Shown: positions 44,720-53,403 of the stretch, one piece after another
How positions within the stretch are numbered: position 1 is the first letter of the stretch
Layout of the letters: every line of letters starts with the position of its first letter
Origin: Salinisphaera sp049568105
Lineage (GTDB): Bacteria > Pseudomonadota > Gammaproteobacteria > Nevskiales > Salinisphaeraceae
Assembly: GCF_049568105.1 (NCBI RefSeq)
Contig: NZ_CP145335.1
Location: 310,001 to 374,000 of the forward strand
DNA length: 64,000 bases
Direction of reading: 5' to 3'
Notes under the pieces: model-generated
The model's database searches: none
What the model was told of the DNA's origin: nothing
What the model saw: the letters and a program-made list of their open reading frames with translations, nothing else
Program-made: the position numbers and the translations under genes

Positions 44720-44985
44720 TAGGGCGTGTCGTCATGAGCGATGCCAGCGCATGACGCCCGCCCATCGTGTCAGGCCAGGCGCATGCCGCCGAGCGTCGCG
44801 GGCCCACGGTCGAGGCCTGCAATGCCGCCTGGCGCGGTGGACGGGCATCCCGCGCAAGCGCCCGTGCCCCTGAGGCGGTCATCCGGCGTTATCGTTCGCT
44901 CATGTGGCTGGGCCACGCTCACGAGCTCTTGTCTTGCCAGCTCAGGGGCGCGGGTGGGCGGTGTCTCTCATGGCGACACGCCCTA
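44720..44985. mobile_element. 266-bp non-coding element with terminal inverted repeats (MITE-like)
   Basis: The left end TAGGGCGTGTCGTCATGAG and the right end, read in reverse complement, TAGGGCGTGTCGCCATGAG match at 18 of 19 positions, and similarity extends weakly to about 28 bases (GCGATGCC against AGACACCGCC). The outermost TA could be a TA target duplication flanking GGGCGTGTC ends. The interior carries no transposase that I can recognise. It could be a MITE or the internally deleted remnant of an IS5-like element. Confidence 0.65.
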
Positions 44986-45175
44986 GGCGTGTTGAGGTCG
45001 CGTCCGAGCGCCGCTTGGCCGCCCCAGTCGTGGCTGGCCAGGCGTGACCGCCGGTTCGGGGCGGTCGTGCCCCGATCAAGGCTCGTAACGCGGCTAGAGG
45101 CGATTTGGGGCGTCGCCCTTCGATAACAACGGCTGTTGGGCCGCAATCCAGCGTTGCCGCTTGCTAACGTAGCGC
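44986..45175 (+). repeat. Dispersed palindromic intergenic repeat, copy C
   Basis: Directly abuts the right end of the inverted-repeat element. Begins GGCGTGTTGAGGTCGCGTCC, followed by GAGCGCCGC. The left arm is decayed (GCCCCAGTCG, 45021-45030) and the right arm perfect (CGATTTGGGGC, 45101-45111). It shares CGTAACGCGGCTAGA with copy A, and GGCTGTTGGGCCGCAATCC (45131-45149) then GCGTTGCCGC. The arms are imperfectly complementary for more than 30 bases beyond the cores. Confidence 0.8.
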
Positions 45176-45291
45176 AAGCCGCACTCTCGGCGCCTCGGCT
45201 TGCAGCCCAAAAGCCCTGCCAGCAGCTCTGGGCGCGGACCCGCACGAAACTCAATGCCCCTAGCAGCCGCTGGGCAGACATGGCGCGAGAT

Positions 45292-46173
45292 TCAGTCGAG
45301 CTTGTCGCGTGCTTTCTGGCGCGATTCGTCAGCCGGCTCTTCGTCCGGATCGTGGCTTAGATCGCCGCCACAGAACTTGCAGTAGGCGGCATCGATCTCA
45401 TGCCCGCTGCGCTCGCAGTGCGGGCACTGGGTGTTCTGGCGCTGGTTGGAGATCTCGTTGGTCAATTCGGCGGTGATGATGCCGCCGGTCACGGCCAGCA
45501 GGGCATAGCCGCTCATGATCGCGACCCCGGCGATCGTCTGACCGAGCGGCGTGGACGGCGAGATATCGCCATAGCCTACGGTGGTGATGGTCACAATCGC
45601 CCAGTAGACCGCTCTTGGAATGCTCGTGAACCCGTGTTCCGGGCCTTCGACGACATACATCAATGCCCCCAGGACCGTCACCATCAGCGCCAGCATGCCG
45701 AGAAAGATCTGCATCTTGCGCTGGGCATGCCGCAGGGCCCGGGTCATGATGTTGGCGTCGTTGGCATAACGCACCAGCTTGAATACCCGGAAGATACGCA
45801 TTACGCGTAGCACCCGGACGGCCACGAAATAATGGGCGTTGGGCAGCGCCAGCCCGATGTACAGCGGCAAGATCGACAATAGATCGATCAGGCCATAGAA
45901 GCTGACGATGTAGGCCCAGCGACGACGAGCAGCATAGATGCGCGCCGCATATTCAGCGCTGAAGGCCAGGGTCAGAAACCACTCAAAACCGTTCAGATAC
46001 GGCCCGACCCGGGATTCGATCGCCGCCACCGAGATCAGCATCATATTGATGACGCTGGCCACGATCAGTACCAGTAGGGCGATATCGAAACCGCGCCCCG
46101 CAGGGGTATCGGTACCGAAGATGATGGTGCGCAGCTGGGTCCGCAGCCAGGCCTCTTCGTGGGCTGAAGTCAA
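45292..46173 (-). CDS. Voltage-gated (Kv-type) potassium channel with C-terminal zinc ribbon
   Basis: 293-residue six-helix channel. S1-S4 lie within about 30-137; S4 has charges every third residue (R120, R123, R126, R129, K132, R135), an unusually regular voltage sensor. The pore carries the filter TTVGYGD (197-203) between S5 (157-175) and S6 (208-236). After S6, Cys250, Cys253, Cys265 and Cys268 form a CxxC-x11-CxxC zinc-ribbon-like knot, followed by an acidic tail. It should conduct K+ across the inner membrane. Its gene starts 21 bases after the NlpC/P60 gene and is probably cotranscribed. Confidence 0.92.
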   Translation of the reverse strand: MTSAHEEAWLRTQLRTIIFGTDTPAGRGFDIALLVLIVASVINMMLISVAAIESRVGPYLNGFEWFLTLAFSAEYAARIYAARRRWAYIVSFYGLIDLLSILPLYIGLALPNAHYFVAVRVLRVMRIFRVFKLVRYANDANIMTRALRHAQRKMQIFLGMLALMVTVLGALMYVVEGPEHGFTSIPRAVYWAIVTITTVGYGDISPSTPLGQTIAGVAIMSGYALLAVTGGIITAELTNEISNQRQNTQCPHCERSGHEIDAAYCKFCGGDLSHDPDEEPADESRQKARDKLD

Positions 46174-46194
46174 AACGTGGCCATGGGGGTCGCT

Positions 46195-46845
46195 CTATAG
46201 ACGAGAGTTGGCAGGAATCCGGCGCGATTGCCAGTAATGATCGCGCCAGTAGATATTGTCCAGGCGTGAAATCGTTACGCCCTGGCTGCTGGAGGCATGC
46301 ATGAAGCGGCCCTGGCCGAGATAGATGCCCACATGATGGGATAGGGCGCCGGTCTTGAAGAATACGAGATCGCCGGTTTCCAGATCGGCACGTGCAATCG
46401 ACATACCGACTCGTGCCTGCTGAACCGTGGTGCGCGGCAATTCGTAGGATTCGACGGCGTCCAGCGTCTGGCGTACGAAGCTCGAACAGTCGACGCCGTT
46501 CTGACTGGTGCCGCCATAGCGATAGGGCGTGCCGGCCCAGCGTTCGTAGAAGCGGTGCAGGGCCTGTTGGAGGCGATCAGCGGCCGCGCTCAGCATGCTC
46601 GGTTCCTCGGCTGCCGGCGCGGTGTATTCGCGAGGCGCGGGCGGCGTGCTCGCTGCCTGGGCCGGACGATGCTGCAGGCCTGGGCTGGCACAGCCCCCGG
46701 CGGCCAGCAACAGCAAGCCGCCCGCCACAACTCGCAGCCAACGATCGACTGACCGTTGTGACGCTGTCTGAAAGCGTATTTTGACCACGCCAACGGCTCG
46801 GAATACCGCTTCATTCACATGTGCCCCCTCGCAACCCCTGCACAA
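46195..46845 (-). CDS. NlpC/P60 peptidoglycan endopeptidase, probable lipoprotein
   Basis: Up to 216 residues; the start is uncertain, with GTG at 46818 an alternative that gives a more normal signal peptide. WLRVVAGGLLLLAAGGCASPG (split: WLRVVAGGLLLLAA / GGCASPG) is a signal with a GGC lipobox. The catalytic Cys lies in NGVDCSSFVRQTLDAV, the catalytic His in LSHHVGIYLGQG, and the third polar residue in RFMHASSSQGV. Enzymes of the Spr/MepS type cut peptidoglycan crosslinks during growth. It is upstream of the Kv-type channel in the same operon and divergent from ppx. Confidence 0.9.
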   Translation of the reverse strand: MCRGCEGAHVNEAVFRAVGVVKIRFQTASQRSVDRWLRVVAGGLLLLAAGGCASPGLQHRPAQAASTPPAPREYTAPAAEEPSMLSAAADRLQQALHRFYERWAGTPYRYGGTSQNGVDCSSFVRQTLDAVESYELPRTTVQQARVGMSIARADLETGDLVFFKTGALSHHVGIYLGQGRFMHASSSQGVTISRLDNIYWRDHYWQSRRIPANSRL

Positions 46846-46892
46846 GCTGCTTAAGATAGTCGTATGGCCAGCGACTTGAAAAGCCCTCCGGC

Positions 46893-48431
46893 ATGACCCG
46901 GCCCATTACCGTTGCTGCTGTCGATCTCGGTTCGAACAGTTTTCATATGCTTGTCGTTAGGCTCGAGAACGGGCATCGACGCGTCGTTGATCGCATTAAG
47001 GAATCGGTGCGCCTGGCCGGCGGGTTGGGCGAGGACGGCCAACTCGACGAACCAACCCAGGCGCGCGCCCTGGACTGCCTGGCGCGCTTTGGCCAACGGC
47101 TGCGCCAGTTCGACGAGGCCCAGGTGCGGGCCGTCGGCACCAATACCCTGCGCCAGGCCCGCGGTGCCGGTGACTTTCTGGCGCGCGGCGAGGCCGCGCT
47201 GGGCCATCCGATCGAGATCATCTACGGGGTCGAGGAGGCCCGGTTGATTTATGCCGGCGTAGTCGAGGATTTCGAAGCTCGAGACGAACAGCGCCTGGTC
47301 GTGGATATCGGCGGCGGCTCCACCGAGTTGGTGATCGGTCGCGGCGAGGAGGTGCTGGAGGCCGAAAGCGTCGCGCTCGGCGCGGTCACGCATACCCAGC
47401 GTTTCTTTCCCGATGGCAAGATCAACAAGACCGCCTGGAAGGCCGCAGTGACCGAAGCCCGGTTGGCGCTCGAGCCGTTGGCCTATCGCTATCGCGAGCG
47501 CGGCTGGTCGATCGCCATCGGGGCCTCGGGCAGTATCAAATCGATCCTGCGCGCAGCCGGTGCCGATGAGCCGGGCGGGGTCATCACCCCCGAGGCGCTG
47601 GCGCGGCTAAGCCGGGCCGCCCGCAAGGCCGGCTCGATCGCCAAGCTGTCGCTGCCCGGTGTGTCAGACGATCGACAGGCGATTTTCGCCGGCGGGCTGG
47701 CGGTTTTAACCGGCGTTTTCGATAGCCTAGACGTGGCCGAAATGCGGGTCTCCGACAAGGCCCTGCGCGAAGGCGTGATCCACGATCTGCTGGATCGGCT
47801 GGCGGCCCATGACGTGCGCGAGCACGGCATAGCGGATGCTGCCCGGCGGTTCGTGATCGATGCCGAACACGGCCGTCGGGTCGCTGATACTGCGACCCGG
47901 CTCTGGTTGTCGGGCCACCCCGGGCTGGATTCCGAGGACGATATCGCGGATCACGCAATGGCCGAGGCCCGGCGCGGTCTGCGCTGGGCGGCGATGTTGC
48001 ACGAACTCGGTCTGGCGGTGGCCCACCGCGGCTACCACAAACACGGCGAATATCTACTCAGCAATGCCGATATTCGCGGCTTTTCCCAGGCCGATCAGAA
48101 ACTGTTGGCCACCTTCGTACGCCTGCACCGCGGCCGCCTGCGGACCGAATTGATCGACGTGCTGCCGCCGGCCTGGCAGGCACGCGCGCGACGGATCGTG
48201 CTTGCGCTGCGTCTAGCGGTGATTTTGCACCGCGGCCGCGATCCCAGAACGCGGCCACCGGCGAGCCTCGACTATGGCGATAACGGTGTGACGCTGTACA
48301 TCGACGGCGATTGGCTCGAGGCCCGGCCGCTGACCCGGACCGATCTCGAGCGCGAGGCCGAGCGGCTGGACAAGGCCGGGCTGACCCTGGCGTTGATTAC
48401 CGAGGCCGATTGCGCCACCGGCACCGGCTAG
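46893..48431 (+). CDS. Ppx/GppA phosphatase (exopolyphosphatase-type)
   Basis: 512-residue cytoplasmic enzyme of the ASKHA fold that releases phosphate from polyphosphate or the 5' phosphate of pppGpp. AAVDLGSNSFHMLVVRL (about 8-24), LVVDIGGGSTELVIGRG (about 137-153) and GASGSIKSI (about 209-217) are phosphate/nucleotide-binding motifs. The C-terminal HD-like domain (about 310-510) includes MLHELGLAVAHRGYHKHGEYLL (split: MLHELGLAVAHRG / YHKHGEYLL). Sequence alone does not decide between Ppx and GppA. The gene is convergent with prfC, 12 bases apart. Confidence 0.93.
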   Translation: MTRPITVAAVDLGSNSFHMLVVRLENGHRRVVDRIKESVRLAGGLGEDGQLDEPTQARALDCLARFGQRLRQFDEAQVRAVGTNTLRQARGAGDFLARGEAALGHPIEIIYGVEEARLIYAGVVEDFEARDEQRLVVDIGGGSTELVIGRGEEVLEAESVALGAVTHTQRFFPDGKINKTAWKAAVTEARLALEPLAYRYRERGWSIAIGASGSIKSILRAAGADEPGGVITPEALARLSRAARKAGSIAKLSLPGVSDDRQAIFAGGLAVLTGVFDSLDVAEMRVSDKALREGVIHDLLDRLAAHDVREHGIADAARRFVIDAEHGRRVADTATRLWLSGHPGLDSEDDIADHAMAEARRGLRWAAMLHELGLAVAHRGYHKHGEYLLSNADIRGFSQADQKLLATFVRLHRGRLRTELIDVLPPAWQARARRIVLALRLAVILHRGRDPRTRPPASLDYGDNGVTLYIDGDWLEARPLTRTDLEREAERLDKAGLTLALITEADCATGTG

Positions 48432-48443
48432 GCGCCGGTGCGC

Positions 48444-50063
<1,620 letters not shown>

Positions 50064-50123
50064 TTTGCGCTCCGATCGGACGACCGAACGTTCGTATGTC
50101 GCTGAGTCGACTCGAAATAATAT

Positions 50124-50146
50124 TTGTATAGTACAACGCTATACAA
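50124..50146. promoter_or_regulatory. Perfect inverted repeat over the probable prfC promoter
   Basis: TTGTATAG (50124-50131), seven bases, CTATACAA (50139-50146). On the minus strand TTGTAT can serve as -35 and TATTAT, 18 bases on, as -10 for prfC. A dimeric repressor or activator binding here would control prfC. Confidence 0.5.
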
Positions 50147-50163
50147 CAATAAAAGAAATTTAA

Positions 50164-50193
50164 TTAGTCGCATGCTGGATCTGCGACTATATT
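50164..50193 (+). promoter_or_regulatory. Promoter of the structured RNA with an overlapping palindrome
   Basis: TATATT (50188-50193) is a good -10, placing transcription start at about 50200, just before the first hairpin. TTAGTC (50164-50169) is a poor -35. A perfect inverted repeat, TAGTCGCA (50165-50172) N9 TGCGACTA (50182-50189), spans from -35 to -10, so the promoter is probably regulated by a dimeric protein. Confidence 0.5.
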
Positions 50194-50199
50194 TTCAAT

Positions 50200-50380
50200 C
50201 AATGGCAACGGCGCAATACCGTTGCCAAGCAGAAACGGTGTTCCCCCTTCACCGAATCTGCCCTGCATAGCCGAATCCTACCCGAGTCGATCGGCTGTGC
50301 TCAGAGGTGTCGCCCGCCCCCTGGCGGCACCCAATGGCTGGCCCGGATCGGATGCCCTCCCGATCCGGGCCTCTTTTTTT
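50200..50380 (+). ncRNA. Candidate novel small RNA: five tandem hairpins with C-rich loops
   Basis: Five stems follow one another. H1 is GGCAACGG/CCGTTGCC (50204-50226). H2 is CAGAAACGGTG/CACCGAATCTG (50230-50260, inner CGGTG/CACCG and outer CAGA/TCTG). H3 is GCATAGCCGA/TCGGCTGTGC (50265-50300). H4 is GGTGTCGCC/GGCGGCACC (50306-50331). H5, GCCCGGATCGG/CCGATCCGGGC (50341-50370), is followed by CTCTTTTTTT. Loops of H2 (TTCCCCCTT), H3 (TCCTACCC) and H4 (CGCCCCCT) are C-rich, as in small RNAs that pair with Shine-Dalgarno sequences. The T tract fixes the plus strand. No gene of the same strand follows closely, so a free RNA is likelier than a riboswitch. No known RNA family was recognised. Confidence 0.65.
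50340..50380 (+). terminator. Rho-independent terminator of the structured RNA
   Basis: A 12-bp perfect GC-rich stem (50340-50351 with 50360-50371) and an eight-base T tract (50373-50380) give a strong terminator with no plus-strand gene just before it. Confidence 0.85.
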
Positions 50381-50418
50381 GGGGGACGCTACCCCAAACG
50401 CACCATAGATCCCGGCTG

Positions 50419-50691
50419 TTATGCGACCGTAAACGGCGAGGGCAGATCGCTCTCGGCTGCGGCTTGTTCTTCAACCTCGGTGACGCGGGCCATGCCGGGG
50501 CCGTGATGTAGCCAATCGCGCAATCGATCCAGGGCCGAGGCCTCGCCGCGAGCGATGAGTTCGACATCACCATCGGCTCGGTTGCGGACCCAGCCGGCCA
50601 AAGAAAGATCGCGCGCGGCCGCGCTGGTGGCGGCACGAAATCCCACGCCCTGAACCCGGCCGCTGACACGAAAATAGCGTGTTTCTGACAT
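50419..50691 (-). CDS. acyP: Acylphosphatase
   Basis: 90-residue enzyme hydrolysing acyl phosphates. VSGRVQGVGFRAATSAAARDL (split: VSGRVQGVGFRAAT / SAAARDL, about 9-29) has the phosphate-binding loop with the catalytic Arg, and GWVRNRADGDVELIARG (about 33-49) the catalytic Asn. The length is standard. It lies alone between the structured RNA and a divergent unknown gene. Confidence 0.96.
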   Translation of the reverse strand: MSETRYFRVSGRVQGVGFRAATSAAARDLSLAGWVRNRADGDVELIARGEASALDRLRDWLHHGPGMARVTEVEEQAAAESDLPSPFTVA

Positions 50692-50747
50692 GGTGCGTCG
50701 CAGGCGTATACTTGGATGCCAGATTGTACATGTTCGAAGGTCCGCGC

Positions 50748-51443
50748 ATGTGGCAAGCCCTAAAACGCCGTGCGGCTGGCTGGAATATCGGCTCGGCGAT
50801 TGATCGTAGCCGGCCGCGCGATGCCAGTCTTCAATTCAAGCTGCCCAATCCCTATGGCGGCCCGGCCTGGGTCACGGCGACGATCGCCGTATCCAGCCGG
50901 CCACGCGGTATCGGGGAAACCGTACGCCTGCGCGGCCATATCGACAGCTGTTTCCGAATGCCGTCTATCGCCGGTGATCGCACCGCCTTGCCGCATGACG
51001 ATGGACAACGCTCGGCGCGCTCTCTGGCGCGCTACGGGCGTGAAGCCGCAGCGTCATTGGCGCGGCGCGCGGTCGAACATCTGCCCGAGGCGGCCGTGGG
51101 TCGATTGGCTGCCCAGCGCCACCGCAGTTGGCTCGATGTACAGATCAGTACTGCCCCCCTGGATGCCGGCGCTCGGGCGTTGATGCCCGAGCCATTGCGG
51201 GCAGTCTACGGCGATCGCCTGCCTCAGGCCGGCCCAGGGGGCCCGCGGGTCGGTGTTTGGGCCGGGCCGGCCGGTGGGCTGCGTGGTGGTATGGCACGGT
51301 TGGCGATGGTGCAGCTCGACCAGAACGATCTTGGCGAGCGTGCGCGCGCCGAATCCGGCGAACAGCATTTCAGCCTGAATCTGAGTATGGCTGAACTGGT
51401 GGAGCCGGCAGGGCCGCCCGATGACGATCGCCGGTCGTCGTGA
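50748..51443 (+). CDS. Hypothetical protein
   Basis: 231 residues from the ATG at 50748 (MWQALKRRAAGW); an ATG at 50730 would add six. Composition and codon bias match the neighbours, supporting a real gene. No membrane segment or signal is seen. NPYGGPAWVTATIAV and TVRLRGHIDSCFRMP suggest strand-rich structure. I do not recognise a family. It is divergent from acyP. Confidence 0.5.
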   Translation: MWQALKRRAAGWNIGSAIDRSRPRDASLQFKLPNPYGGPAWVTATIAVSSRPRGIGETVRLRGHIDSCFRMPSIAGDRTALPHDDGQRSARSLARYGREAAASLARRAVEHLPEAAVGRLAAQRHRSWLDVQISTAPLDAGARALMPEPLRAVYGDRLPQAGPGGPRVGVWAGPAGGLRGGMARLAMVQLDQNDLGERARAESGEQHFSLNLSMAELVEPAGPPDDDRRSS

Positions 51444-51622
51444 CCGACTCCGATAGCCGGTTTGAGATGCGGTGAGCATGCCGCTGCATCGTGTGCGTTG
51501 CGAGACGGGCCGGGCAGCGAGACCGCCGGTACTCGGCCCGAATATCGTAGGCTGTCGATAGCCGCGTATCGGGCGGCCGAGGCATCCTGGCCAATACAAA
51601 GAAGATAAAAGGGAAACCGATA

Positions 51623-51817
51623 ATGACCAATTTCTCGATCTATATGATCGGCGTGATGCTGGTGACCGCCGCCCTCGGCTATGCAGCCTATGCACTGGGC
51701 GCGGCACCGATGTGGGTCGGTATTATCGTGGTGGTGTTGTTGGGCATGGGGTTGATGGGCGCAGCCAAAAAAGCCGGCTTGGGCAATAGTACAAAACAGA
51801 GCCGTCCGCCGCGTTAG
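51623..51817 (+). CDS. Small two-helix membrane protein
   Basis: 64 residues with two hydrophobic segments (about 5-25 and 30-47) and a basic tail (AAKKAGLGNSTKQSRPPR). It starts with ATG 16 bases after GAAGATAAAAGG, which contains a plausible AAGG ribosome-binding site. No function is known; the composition strongly suggests a genuine small inner-membrane protein. Confidence 0.6.
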   Translation: MTNFSIYMIGVMLVTAALGYAAYALGAAPMWVGIIVVVLLGMGLMGAAKKAGLGNSTKQSRPPR

Positions 51818-52448
51818 TGACCTGTACCGGGGCGGAGGCTCGTGCCCGGCCAGCAGCGCCTCCGAGGCCCGTCATGGTCACGATGCACAGCCGGCGTGCC
51901 TGACGGCTGTGTAGAACATGGGGCTCAGCAGCCAGCCGCGGCCAGGGCGTGAACGCTACCGGGCGGATCAGGTAAGCCACGGTGGTATTTGCGCTAGGCT
52001 TGTGTTCGCCACATACGGCCCGGTCTGGGGCAACAGGCGGGTGTTTGGGCGTGTTGAGGTGTAGTCCGAGGCGGCCTTGCCCATCATGTGCTGTGCTGCG
52101 CGAAGCGGTGCCTCTTGGCGTATCTCGGCTCAGCCGCGCGACCCTGCAGGGCGTCGATAGCGTCCGTATGAACCACGGCCCAACCCCAAAAGATAAGCGC
52201 CTGAGGGCACAGACACGAGGGCTATCCCGTGTTGTCATGCACCGAGGGGCGACGTGCAGCGTGCGCTACGCGGCCTCAGGTTGCCTATCGTGGCGTGTCG
52301 AGTAAGCACTGGGCCCAGACTCGCGCGACATCTCGATGCACCCTAGCGTTTTCAAGCCGTGTTCACTCTGTGCGGGGCACCACGGGCCGTAATGTCTGGT
52401 CGTCGCGCCGGCTGCGTGGGGCCCTGCCGGCCGATTGTCCAGCCTGGT
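51818..52448. other. Gene-free stretch between the small membrane protein and parB
   Basis: No supported coding region. It holds a perfect hairpin, CACAGCCG (51886-51893)/CGGCTGTG (51904-51911), and the left end of the dispersed repeat (52046-52085). The rest (52090-52448) shows nothing that I can name and may be decayed repeat or gene material. Confidence 0.5.
52046..52085 (+). repeat. Dispersed repeat, partial or decayed copy D
   Basis: TGGGCGTGTTGAGGTGTAGT, followed by CCGAGGCGGCCTTGCCCATC, matches the left 35-40 bases of the repeat family (compare GGCGTGTTGAGGT, GTCCGAGCGCCGC). The palindromic arms are not recognisable downstream. Confidence 0.55.
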
Positions 52449-53285
52449 TTACGAGTCGTTGCTCTGGATGCCCAGCCGCGCCAAAAGACCGTCGAATTCA
52501 TCCAGGTCGTGAAATGCAATGCGCATTTCACCGCGGCGTCGGTTCGGGTCGTAGGACAGCTGCACGCGATTGCCGAGGGCTTCGCTGAGCTGTTGCTCCA
52601 TGGCGGCCATATCGGCTTTGCCGCTTGAGCTTGGCGGTTCGGCCGGCGCGGCGCTGCGTTGGCGGACCCAGCTTTCAAGCTGGCGTACGCTGACTCGATC
52701 GGCGGCGGCCTTGGCCGCGAGTTCGGTCTGAGCCGAGGTATCCAGCCCAGCCAGAATCTTGCCATGGCCGATGCTCAGTCGGCCTTCGTCGAGCAGGGTC
52801 TGAACCGGCTGCGCCAGCTGGCGCAGCCTTAAGAAATTGGTTACATAGACCCGTGATTTGCCGATCCGGTTTGCAATCGCGTCGTGGGTCAGGCCATGGG
52901 CTTGGCCTAGCCGTGCAAGGCCGTGCGCGGTGTCCATCACCCCGAGCGACTCGCGCTGCAGGTTCTCGATCAGCCCTAGAACACCGGCCTGTTCCGCATC
53001 CAGATCGTTACGCACGATGGCCGGCAGCTCGGCCAGACCGGCGCGCTGGGCGGCCCGCCAGCGTCGTTCGCCAGCTAACAGGCGAAAACCGCGTTGGCCG
53101 TCGCCGGTGACCACGACCGGCTGGATGACGCCCGAAACCCGGATCGAATCAGCCAGTTCCGCGAGTGCGGCTTCATCGAAGCGGGTACGCGCCTGATCCG
53201 GATCGCGCGCGATGCGCTCGATGGGCAGTCGCTCGATGCGGGGCTCGGCGTTATCGGCGGCAGAATGCTTGGATACAGAACTCAA
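52449..53285 (-). CDS. parB: ParB-family chromosome partition protein, without an adjacent parA
   Basis: 278 residues. The N-terminal CTPase/clamp domain has IVPxxPDQARTRFD-like text at about 25-37, GERRWRA (72-78) and ENLQRESLGVMD (107-118). A central helix-turn-helix (about 131-155: LTHDAIANRIGKSRVYVTNF) binds parS, and the C-terminal dimer domain ends FDGLLARLGIQSNDS. It is therefore a full ParB, not a fragment. In most relatives it follows parA and lies near mnmG/rsmG; here its upstream neighbour is a divergent acyltransferase and no parA is in the window. It could be the housekeeping ParB moved by rearrangement, or a second copy. Confidence 0.93.
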   Translation of the reverse strand: MSSVSKHSAADNAEPRIERLPIERIARDPDQARTRFDEAALAELADSIRVSGVIQPVVVTGDGQRGFRLLAGERRWRAAQRAGLAELPAIVRNDLDAEQAGVLGLIENLQRESLGVMDTAHGLARLGQAHGLTHDAIANRIGKSRVYVTNFLRLRQLAQPVQTLLDEGRLSIGHGKILAGLDTSAQTELAAKAAADRVSVRQLESWVRQRSAAPAEPPSSSGKADMAAMEQQLSEALGNRVQLSYDPNRRRGEMRIAFHDLDEFDGLLARLGIQSNDS

Positions 53286-53403
53286 GGGATAGTGCGGTTC
53301 GGCGTGCTAGGGTTTAAACGGGACCAGAACAAGTGTAAAGGAATCGTCGGATTCCTAGATCGACAAAGGCGGGTCGATACCAGGCCTGCTAGGGAGGAGG
53401 GCT

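Larger units (their letters stand above)
44704..45291. other. Gene-free zone with a MITE-like element and repeat copy C
   Basis: No supported coding region. An open frame at 44767-45126 runs through both repeats and has no family features. The zone consists of the inverted-repeat element 44720-44985 and repeat copy C from 44986, then about 115 bases with nothing recognisable up to the channel gene. Confidence 0.6.

Noticed and set aside
44767..45126. 119-codon frame across the MITE-like element and repeat copy C
   Set aside because: Composed of repeat sequence, no ribosome-binding site, no transposase motif.
48422..48440. Hairpin CACCGG/CCGGTG between ppx and prfC as a terminator
   Set aside because: Only six base pairs, overlaps the ppx stop and has no T tract on either strand.
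50200..50380. Region considered as 6S RNA, SRP RNA, tmRNA, RNase P RNA or a tRNA
   Set aside because: No GGTCAGGTCCGGAAGGAAGC motif, no tRNA arms, and tandem short hairpins instead of the single long rod of 6S; also too short for RNase P RNA or tmRNA.
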